Source of the DNA: Pocillopora verrucosa
Taxonomy: Eukaryota; Cnidaria; Anthozoa; Scleractinia; Pocilloporidae
NCBI RefSeq assembly: GCF_036669915.1
Contig: NC_089315.1
Location: 2,471,953-2,535,952 of the forward strand
Length of the DNA stretch: 64,000 nt
Reading direction: 5' to 3'
Shown here: in pieces, positions 34,858 through 45,500 of the stretch
How positions within the stretch are numbered: position 1 is the first letter of the stretch
Layout: the number at the start of each line of letters is the position of its first letter
Made by a program: the position numbers and the translations under genes
The notes under the pieces: generated by a model
The model's input: only the letters and a program-made list of their open reading frames with translations
The model's database searches: none
What the model was told of the DNA's origin: nothing

Positions 34858-36222
34858 TTTTAAGAGGCTGTTCTGGAACGTAAATATGTCGCGGCTCTAG
34901 GTTGTAAAGAATTGAACTCAAACTTTTCCCGTAGCTTACTGGAGTTTTCCACCTTTGTAACGCACCGGTCACTGCAGTGTTCGATTTGCTCAACACAATA
35001 AAGTGCCAAAAGAAATTGATTATCGGCCGTCTCTTACAGCTTGTGATATTTTAAGGTTTTATTTAACCAGTGGCACTTGATTTTGGCAGAGTATACCACA
35101 CTCAATATCACTCTGACGTCTCCTTATTTACTGAAATTGCAAAAAGAAACCTAGAATTTTCGATGACTATATCATTATGAAAAACTGACAGATTCAAATT
35201 GAACCGGACATTTTAAAAGATGTATGGTTCAATTTCAATGCGGCTTAAAAGCTCCAATGACTTGGGTTAGATTTTCGTCTGCAACCAAGTGATATAACTG
35301 AGCTACAATAAAATATGACAAAAACGATAATAATGAGGAAACTTCAAAAAATAACTCTTCGGGCTTAAAAAAAGGAATATTGCGTGAAATTTAAAATCTT
35401 GAAATATCTGAAACAATACTGACACAGAAATATTCATTATATTGTTACGTCTTATTTGGTTGAATTCACACTCGATATTTTACACATGCTAAAAGATTAT
35501 ATTTTCCAGAGAATAATGATTGAGTTGACATAATGCATTGTCTTGTATACTGGGCGGAGAGTTTTCCATCAAAGTATCATTATCGTGTTAAATCATCTAA
35601 TGCAGTTCCCACTTATTTCCTAAATTAAAGTTAAGTATTATAGAACGTTGACCGGGAAAACTTCACTACATTTCTTAGTTTCCATACAAAAGCATACATA
35701 TTTATCGGTCTGAGTCAATTTGGCAAACTTCAGCTCATCCTTTAGATGACATTTAGTGAAGTCTTTGTCATAAAAACATGTCGAAATCATTTCACCTTCA
35801 CATACAGTATAGCTATAACCTATTTTATAAAACTCTAAAGGTCAACTTGGTAAGAAATTAACTATCTGGAAGCAGAGTGGTCGCGCTGATAGGGAACTGG
35901 GTCTATTTCCTCTCATCCTGCTTTTCATCAGAAATGATTTTGGTTGAGGTGAGTTCTGCATCTGCTCGTCAGCTGTGCCCTGTAAAACACCTTTTAGTAT
36001 GAATTTAAACAGTTGGATTTTTCTCATGTAATATTTTTTTCGTTGTTTGCTTACATCCAACCTTAAAGATCCCTCTGATTTAAGTTTGGAGAGTGGTCTT
36101 CTAAGCTCTTTGTCAACATTCGCTCTGCTGAGAAAACGAACAGCTATAACTAAGAAGTTTAGGTTGAAACTACACTGTTTTAGTATCGTGTTAAATCTAG
36201 CAAGTTCAGTGACATTTGAATC
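34858..36222. other. Spacer between B3 and C3, no gene recognised
   Basis: Noncoding equivalent of 10,199-11,564. Nothing beyond the duplicated background. Confidence 0.6.
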
Positions 36223-36593
36223 CTAAATTGACAGGTGTGATCGATGTTTTAGGGAAGAAAACCTTTTTGCATACACAGCTCTGAAGTTCTTCTTCCGAAA
36301 TACGAACAGAAAGGGATTCAGCGCCAAGTTGAGAAAACCAAACATCAACAGCACCATGTAGACTTCGTGGTCAAACGATGTCCAGTTTTTGCTGGTAATG
36401 GTGTCAGAGACAAGCCAAAGGGCGTATAGCTGCCAGCAGACGAAAATAGCCAACACGAATACCGAGCTCTTTTTGGCTGCCTTGATATTCTTCAGATACA
36501 TCTCTTGTTGTTCATTCGTGAGTTATTCGGATGAATTATGCTTTGTATTGCTTAGAGCCTTCTCGTGCTCTCGTATTATGTCATATACTAGAA
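36223..36593 (-). pseudogene. GPCR remnant C3 (TM6-TM7)
   Basis: Counterpart of C1. TM6 reads VCWQLY, losing the CWxP proline, and TM7 reads NLALNPFLF. It joins the A4 remnant at the same junction as C1/A2. Confidence 0.82.
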
Positions 36594-37518
36594 CTTAAAA
36601 CGATTGTTGCTGAAGGCGTACAAAAAGGGATTAAGCGCTGAATTAGGGTAGCCCAACCACAACAACGGCATGTAAACTTTGCAAGGAAACGACTCTTTCC
36701 CTAGAATGGTTTCGACGATGATGAAATAACAGTAAGGCTGCCAACAGGAAGGTGGCAGTCGTCTTGGCAGCTTTGACATTCTTGAAGTACATCCTTTTTT
36801 CTTCTTTAGTAGGTTCCCGGATGGAGGGAAAGCCATCTCGTTTGGTAAATCGATTGTTTTTGACAGCAATACGGTAAATCAAGATGTAGAAAATGCATGT
36901 GATCATTAGCGGAAAAATGATATTGAAAAAAGAGCTAAGAATGTTGTATTCTTTAGTATAGGGCAGCATACAGTTGTCTTTATCATCTGGCTCTCCCTTT
37001 TCTCTACAACCCATGAAGACAAAAAGTGCCCATAAAATGCTGTAGAGCCAGATCACCATGATGACTAGTAAGGCTCTTTATTGAGTCATGAATTGTGCGG
37101 TCTCAAACCGAGCCAAAGGATCTCTGAGGGTCTTGTATCGATCCACGCTGATGGCCAAGAGGCTGAAAATCGAAATGGGTATGGTATTAAGGTACATAAC
37201 TTGCCAAATTATACAGAATGCTTCTCCATGATACCATTCAAAATCAATCCTGAAAAGTAACTCAATGTCAAACGGCATCACTACGATTGCTGCAAGAAAA
37301 TCCGAGAGAGCGAGGAACAGAATGAAGAGATTCGTCGGATTATTGCGGAGATGTCTATTGGCAAGTATTGCGAGACAGACCAATAAGTTTCCAAAGACCG
37401 CTACAGATGTAATTGTTGTGGCGCAGGCCGAAACGGGATACGAAAACATTTGTTCGAAAATGCACGGAGTGTATTCGTCGTGAGGTGAGTTGACCGCGGA
37501 GTTATTGTTCATCTTCAC
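36594..37518 (-). pseudogene. GPCR pseudogene A4
   Basis: A copy of A1 with the same TAA as A2 after FMTQ (37,078-37,080). A 17-base deletion near 36,746, lying between two GCCAACAG repeats, removes the start of TM6 and shifts the frame. The conserved Trp after FMG is Cys. The loop-2 stop of A2 is absent here, so A2 and A4 share one ancestral lesion and then decayed separately. Confidence 0.92.
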
Positions 37519-39249
37519 TTGGCGGTTCTAACGCTTAAACTTTCTTAGGGAATTGGAACAAACTTCTCGTGCGGCCATTCAGTGGTTTTGTAATAACACA
37601 GCCTAGCGAGGTTCTTATGCAACGACGTTTCCTTGTATTTTGGATTACTTTAAACAATTTGACACCAGTGATGGAAACAAGCTAAATATTTGAAGCGTCA
37701 ATAATATATCCAATAGTGCTGGTCTGTTCAACCGTGATAATTGAGTTTTGGTAGAGTTCACTACTTTTGTTATCATTTTTAGCTATGTCTCGACATCCGT
37801 TTGGAGTGACATTGGATGAGCAACTGACACTATTATCGGTAAAACATGCACAGCTGTTATCTAACTTACTCGGTGGGGAAACGTGATAGCTGCTGTATAC
37901 AAAAAGGACTGTAAACTTAAAGCTGTAATCACGTGTAAAATGTCATTCAAATCCGATCTTGGCGTATTCACAAGCGTGTCCTTAATTTACCTTGGCGTTT
38001 ACCTTGGCATGATTGAGCGAGTACATAATTCAATCACAAAAACACTTGAAAAATTGTCGAAGAAAATACTTGTCCTTAAATAATAGTTAGCACCTGGAGA
38101 AATCTTGAACACAATGTAAACATTACATTTGCAAGTACATGATTTAGTATCGCGTTATGTCATATTTCCTAGTTGAGTCCAAAGCATTCGCGTTTTTTTT
38201 TTTTAAGAGCTAAGAAGAGATGTTTTTTTTTTAAAATATTTTTAAAGATTAAAGTTGTAGTGAAATCGCTTTGGTGCGCTTTCTTTTTTTAGGTGTTGGC
38301 TGAAGATCGTTTCCATCAAATTAAAATGGCATAATCGTGTCGGTGTTTTTCTCTCGCTCACTACAAAGAGGAGGCATGTCGGTAAAGTGGCAGCTGAAGA
38401 AATCCACAACAATTTATTATTTTGGTTGCTTAATTAACTGGCAGATTTACCTTTTTCTCGAAAGCGTGTCTGGTCAGAAAGCTGCGGCTTCAGGTCAGGT
38501 TTTTTTTACCTATGGAGTTGATTCCTGCCTCTCTTCGCTCCGTCATCATTCCTCTTTTTTTAGCATCGCGCAGAATGCCTATTGTTATCCTGTTCTCGCG
38601 ACATTAACTTACAGTAGAAAAACAATTATAGATCTGTAATATTAGCAGCAAAGCGTAATCTGGAGAGCTTTGATTGGTCAAAGATTACGAAAGCAATCAT
38701 ATCGATATGCCGTTAATTTTAGAATCTGCTTTTTTTGTGATATAAACTCATGGTGGGGAGAGGAGGTCGGAAAATGAACAAAGCCACAGCAATATTTCCT
38801 GTTAAGCCGTTCCCTCCGGCCTTCTGGGAAAACACTTTTCAAAGAAGCTTTTGACATGTTCAATGACTGATACTTGTGTGCCTAGGATGTTGACAAACCG
38901 TTCAAAATCGGGGGAAAAGGACGCCGAAATGAAATTCGAGATACCATTCTTTCTTCAAAAACAAATTAAACACTTCCTTCTTAGTTTGCTATCATCACTT
39001 AAATTAATATATCGTAGTCGATTGGGAAAGCTAGTTTACTTAACTAGCTATCTCAATTAAAGATTTACCATGTAGGCGAAAGAAACGCCCTTTGTCGCTA
39101 GTTGATTAGCTCTGACTTCCTCCTGAGGCAACTGTGTCCTCATTACAAAGCCTTGGGCTCGCACTTATTGGCTACAAAAACCGCATACAGCACGTAGTGA
39201 GGGCTTAGCTAGAGATTCGCAGGTCGACCGTCTTTGAGGATAGGGTTTC
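36594..39249. repeat. Tandem unit 4 (partial)
   Basis: Contains only A4 and about 1.7 kb of its upstream sequence. Similarity to unit 1 ends at GAGGATAGGGTT (39,238-39,249; unit 1 about 3594-3605). The SHC promoter follows at once. Confidence 0.85.
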
Positions 39250-39264
39250 AACAGACGCGTAACA
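37519..39264. other. Upstream of A4, no gene recognised
   Basis: Noncoding counterpart of 1884-3605, ending the array. It includes the recurring open-frame region also seen at 2619, 13,589 and 27,247, which is broken or altered differently in each copy. Confidence 0.6.
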
Positions 39265-39330
39265 CGATCGCACGGATCTACGATCAATCGTTACGATCGA
39301 TCGCACGGATCTATGATCAATCATTACGAT
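39265..39330. repeat. Two tandem 33-bp repeats upstream of SHC
   Basis: The 33-base unit beginning CGATCGCACGGATCTA occurs twice, back to back (39,265-39,297 and 39,298-39,330), with two differences. It is rich in GATC and CGATCG palindromes and lies 240 bp before the SHC ATG, between the array end and the gene. It could be promoter sequence. Confidence 0.85.
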
Positions 39331-39569
39331 CAAGACGCGCTGCGAAGAGGAAATGCAATAAATTGAGACTCTTCTGTTCCGTGTTACTTCACAGTTCAAT
39401 TTTCGCTCCTCAGTTCGTTGCGTTCGTTGTTGGGTTTACTTCCTCTTTTGAGCCAGCGAGGTCGGTCAGCGAGAAAATTTCCAAAGCACTCTGGGACGGA
39501 TCCTGGGACAGCGGAAACTAAAGAGAATGTTGATATGGTATCTGGCGGTATTTGAAGTTTAAAACAATC

Positions 39570-42500
39570 ATGTTTGGAAAGAAAAAGCCCAGTGATCCCT
39601 CTGCTGAATGGACAAAGACTGGCAGTTTTGTTCACAAGCCTCAGAGGGGATGGCTTCATTCAGACAATTCGCTGAAGGAAGGCGGAGTTTGTTACGCTGT
39701 GAAAGTGAGTTGATGCTATGATCGATATTTTGAAACTCAAATAATTTTCATACAAATTAATTCAGTGAGTCCATTCACGTTCGATTTCAAGGTATTTTTG
39801 TTTCTCCCCTGTAAATCTGTTACAAATCAGAGTTTGATTATATTCAAGTCGAGGCAACTTTGATTCGCGGCCATCAAAATACCGCACAAGAGTGATCTTA
39901 TCAGAATTAGTGTTTCAATCGATGAGGATTCCGAATTAATCTGTTTTTAATCATTGTTCACAGTATGTTGGCTGTTTACAAGTTCTAAAGTCCATGCGAA
40001 CTCTCCCTTACGATCTTCGACAACAAGTTACAAGGTAAAATTTTAACTCTAACGAACATCAGGAACTGCTACGCAGTAATACTATACGTATACATGTTCA
40101 CTCATGTTATTTAAAAACAAAAGAACGTAACAAGGTTTCTATCTGACATCATCTATGAAATAGCGTCCCATGAAATCATAAAATAGTGGCTCCAAAATAA
40201 GGCAAAGATTATGCTCTTTTTCCTGTGTATCTAAATGACTATAAATGACTATCTAAGTTTGTAAACAGTAATTGATTTTTTGAGAAAGATTGAGTTACAT
40301 TTTTTTTTTATCACGCAAACATCATGATTTAATATTCATACCTTTGAGTTGGTAAAATTTTTAGAGTTATTGTATACTTTACATTCGCAGATCTTGAAAT
40401 ACTTTAAATGAACTACAGTATATCTCAGTTTAAGTGTTTCAGAAGAGGAAAAGTGTTCTTGGTCTTAAGTTTAATTCTTGCTACTGCCATGTTTGACCCC
40501 CCTATGGTTATAGTTTCCGACCTGTTTATTTCGTCAACATAAAATTTATGTGGTAATGCAGTGACATTCATGTAGTATCACTGAGGCTCACTAACTCCTG
40601 GCTTATCTGGGAATTGAAGTGTACAGTACAAATCTCCGAGTCTCTCTCGGCAGTTCAAGTGACAGTAAATCTCTCATATGAAGTTGACTTGGATTTTGGA
40701 CTCAAAGATTATATTTTTGTCTTTAAACAAAAATGAAAAGGGATTATGAAAAAAAGTTGGGTTTTTTTAGGCTAGCTAAGGGTTATTTTTTCTTATTTCA
40801 AATAGTGAGTGTTCTTTCTAATGGCTTTTCATTGGTTGGGAGAGACTGACCAAAGTGAAAAATTACCAAATTTAGACAGGGGCCTATTTTACCTATTTTG
40901 CCTTTTTCGAATAATGGGTATTCTTTGCAATGACTTTTTATTGACTGAGAGAGGCTGACTAAAGTGAAAATTACCAAATTTAGGAAGGGTTGGGGATGTG
41001 ACTCAAAGTAACAGATTTCCAGAGGGTGGTGTCTTTATGGTAGTGTGATGTGGATATCAAAATAGAATCATTAGCAATGTTTACTCTTTTTTTTACTTTT
41101 TAAATCTCAAAACTTATGTATCTATTCTTTGCACTTCAATCTACAATATATTTCTTGTTTAATTAGCTCTGAGAATTTGCTTTTAAATCAAACATTATTC
41201 TTTACTGAATATTTTTCTTCAGTTTCATTTACATTCCTCTCTGAAGAAAAAAGAGATAACCGTCAAAGAATTATGTGATGGATATTCAATTTTCCCTGTT
41301 CAAACTCTCATACAATTTTGCTGCAGACCTATTAACCAAATAACTCCCAGGATGTGATTCTTAATTCTTCCCTGTAGCTGCTACACATTTCCTTCTAAAT
41401 TAGTAACAAGAATTTGGTGTTAGATCAAGAAAACAACTACCTGGAGTGATAAGTTTGAGTATTCTCATTGCCTGTGTGCTGGATAATGTATAGATATAAT
41501 GGAGAGAAGTTATCTGTCAATCACTTCTGGGAATAAAATAATTTAATAAATAAAGTATTGATTCAGAAACATTTTTGACCTCAAATGTGTTTCGATGTAC
41601 GGCATAAAAATTGTTATCAATAATTTTTGTTGGTCATGGTGATATTTTTTGCATTGTAGGGAAGCTATCTTGAGATGTTCTGAAGCTGCTGGCTATCAGC
41701 TGTCAAGGAGAAAGAAGGTATGTTATGGAGAAAGGTAATAACTTTAGAAAAAATTTTCAACCAGCATAATTAAAAGTTATCAATGGCTTTTAATGTCCTT
41801 TTTACTCTTCTGCTCCCTCTCTGATATCTTTCACAGTGGCCACGGTATACAGGGAAAAAAACAATCACCAACAACTTGAGTGTTCCTGTACATTTTCTTT
41901 ATTGAAAATAAAATCTTTTTTCTAGAGGGCTGTACTTCCACAAAGCTTTTTATCATGATGATATATTTTGAGTTAGGTATATGATTGGTCAAAATTTTTA
42001 ACGGCATTTTTTGTGGTCTTTATCAGGCAGGAAAGAACATACAAAAGCTTCTAGGAGGTAATGATTGGAAGGATGTACTATTGTTAAGTCAGTTATGCTA
42101 TAATTTGTTTTTTGGAACTGTGACTATTACTTTTTTGATTACCCTGCTCAAAATTAAACATGACTTTCTATGTTTGTTGAACACAAGTTATGCAGTTTAT
42201 GATAAGGATGCATTAACTTGAATGTTCATGTACCTTGCACATTTAATTAAGGCTTTTTCATAATCTTGAACTTTATTCAAGTGTTAAATGAATCCCAAAA
42301 AAATGTGGTAGTCCTTTTGATATTATGAAACTGAATGCTGTTCATACAACTTGTGAAAGAGCCTGTACACATAATAAAGGTTTTTTCCTTATCTGTGGGA
42401 GCCTGCTGAGGATAAAAATGTTACCCTGTTGACACAAAAAAATGTGAAAAGCAAGAAGATTTTATGAGTTCCTATTTTACATGTGGATGTGGGCTGCTTA

Positions 42501-45500
42501 TTTGAAACAGTTTTTTTATATTCCAAATTGAAAACAATTATTATCAGTAAGACTAGCAGTTTTCTTTTCTCCCTTGTAAAATATTTAGAAGTCCCTGGTA
42601 TGGCAAACTCTGGCTGTGCTGTCAACATGACACTGTCATCCCTTGGTATCAAGTTGACAAGCATTGAAAATGGTAGAATTGTCGCTAATCATGACATGCA
42701 AGGGATTTCATTTGCTAGTGGAGGAGAAAAGGTATTTGATGGACAAGTCTAAGTATAGAATGTGGATCTAATTGCAGCAAGAGGTGAATAAAGTTTTCAA
42801 CTTAAGGCAGACTGTCGTCATTCAATCCTTGTGGTTGTTTAGAGTTTCTCATTATTTGAATTGACAACTATGCTTAGTGGCAAGATTACTGCGCCAGATT
42901 TTAAATGATGGCATACAAAGCAAACTTTTGTCTCTTTCAAATAAAGCAAATTTCATTAACTGAAGTTAAAAAACCCTTTCTCAGCTATAACATATTTGCT
43001 TATTGTCAGTTGTATTTGACTTGCATCGATATACTTTTCAAAGTGGAGATTGAAGTATATGGTTTGTCGAGCTGTTACACTTAAAAATCCCCTTGATCAG
43101 CGTAAACAATTGTCTTTGGTTTCCCTATGAAACACATTAGTTTCTAGTAATTATTATTTTGCTCTTTTAAATCTGTCATTGAAATAGTCTCTGTAGAATG
43201 TAATGTCACGTGTCATAGACCCTAGAGCTAAGCTAAAAGAAAAATTTTGTGGAACATTTTTTTTTTTATAGGACTGCATTGATATGATAGGATATGTGGC
43301 AAAAGATCATGTTAATGGAAGAGGTTTGTATTTTGTAATGGTTTTCATTTGTATAGATAACAGATAAGGAAGGATTGTCTTGAAGACTGAGTCTGAAATA
43401 TGTTTATGCTACATGTTCTGTTTACAGTTGTAGTGTTACAACATTCTTCTATATAAATTACAAATGAATCTAATTGCATCACAGATAAGTTTATTTTCTA
43501 AATTTGTGAAACATGTATACATTACGCTCACTTTTTCTTACTTGATATGGACAATTGCTTGTATGTACAATCAAATAACAAATTCATTTGTTTACAGCAG
43601 TTTCAGTAACATGCCAAGTTACTGACATAACATACAATTATAAACAAATGTGGGATTACTGTTTAGATTATGCTAGCCATCTTAATGTCGAGTGTGGCTG
43701 CCTCTCTTTCAAGCCCTTTGTAGTTATTGTACCCCATGAATAGTTTATAATTGCTGTAATTTAATTGTAACTGTTAAGTACAAAATACTTTTGTTATAGT
43801 TAGTACATGACTTTGTATTCATATATGATGCATTATAATGAAAGCTTACATATAATAACATCTATTTTCTTTCAGCTTGTTTTGTTCTGGATTGTGGAGG
43901 TGGGCTAGCTTATGATGTGATCAACACCATAGGACAAGCCTTTGAAATCCGTTTTAAGATGTTTTTACAGAATCCACCTCTTGCCACTGAGGTTCCTGAA
44001 AGGTAAGATGCAGAGACCACATGGTTGTTCTATACTCAGCTGTAGAAACATGACCAGCAAAGTTAACGCCTTCAGTGTCTTCCTCCTCTGTTCTACTTCC
44101 TCTGATATACCGTGAGTCTACTGTGCTTCTAGAGCTAAGTGATTTGGCAAATTGGTGGTTGTTAAGAGTTTCAAAGCTGATGTTTCAAGCATTAGCCCCT
44201 CATCAGGGTGAGTGGCCAATTACCTTTTTATACTCTTCCACCGATGCAGCACCACAGTTGCTTTAGAAACTAGAGCAGCTCATATTATGCTTTGTGTTCT
44301 GGTGACTTTAACTTGTCCCATTCTCTTGTCAAATTTTTCAAAATTATTTAGATAATGATGTAGCATTGTCTCTTATTGTTAATACTGTATTTTTTAATCA
44401 TTTCTAAGTCTTGTCTTTAAAAAAGAAGAAAAGATTACCATATTTCACATCTCTGTGTTATCAAATGTTGACAATTTTTCCTGATTTTGCACATGTTATC
44501 ATTGGTTTTGAGTTGCTTTGAAGGTAGTTGGAGCCTCAGAGATATTTTGTCACTGTCACTTCCAGTTGTGACCAATGGTTAAATATTCACTATTGTTTGT
44601 TGAATGTGCGATACAATGAGTGAAATTTAAACTATTTTCTTACAGATTTTCGGATACATTGTTTGATGAGAGTGAAGATCATACCTATGAGATGGAGTAT
44701 GAAGAACCAAAGAATGATGGATCACATGTATGAACACATTGCTTAGTTGTTCGCACTGAAAGCATATTGAATCATTAAACTAGTCATCAAGAATAATGGA
44801 AACTGAAACTATCAGTTAACAAGTTCTGACCGAATTTGTCAAATTCGTTAAGAGTCAAGCTTGTTCATTAGGTTTTTTTTATATGCACAGCTCCTATCTG
44901 CCCCCTTTTTTCTCCTCCTGGTTGAGGGATTGAAATAAAAGAATGTTACGCGGCCCACTCAATAGCTGAGGTCATTTTGTCTTGTCGTGTGATTCTGACA
45001 GCTCATGGAGGCCATATTCTTTTTTTTTTACTTTTTTGCAGTTGAGCAGACACAAAGCTTTGCATTATTTCCATGAAAACACAATGAATACATATGAGTC
45101 AAGTGGGTTAAATTTTGTAGGAAATTACTTTAAGGTCGCTCAAGGGGCTTTTGATGTAAAGAAAGATAGAAATAAATAATAATTCATTGGTAATTTATTT
45201 TCACTCATCTTCAGTTGCCGTCGCATGCATATGAAGCTCCAATTGATTCACGGCCAGCTGGTTACATGACGCTGAGAAACACATCATCAGATGCACTTGG
45301 AGACTATGACAATCCCAACAGACTGATGAATGCACATGGCTACGATGTCCCCAAAGGATCTTTGGTGGGTTACGAAGCCCCCAAGATCCAACACAAAGGT
45401 AAGGTTGGTTATGATGTGGACCATGTAATCTCGTAAGAAGTGTGAGTACAAATACTTTCCTATAAGCTTTTGAAGGTAATTTAATGAGTTTTCTTAACTG

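Larger units (their letters stand above)
26421..36593. repeat. Tandem unit 3 (about 10.2 kb)
   Basis: Third unit, in the order truncated A3, spacer, B3 and C3. It is shorter because of the A3 deletion and a roughly 245-bp deletion near 28,050 (unit 1 positions about 3488-3732), partly offset by a 0.3 kb insertion at 28,190. Confidence 0.88.

Noticed and set aside
774-37518. Calling the receptors dopamine, octopamine or histamine receptors
   Set aside because: The Asp at 3.32 needed for amines is absent in all copies, so no ligand name is justified.
42483-42752. Stand-alone 89-codon gene
   Set aside because: The middle is SHC exon 5 with good splice sites on both sides; the ends are intron read-through.
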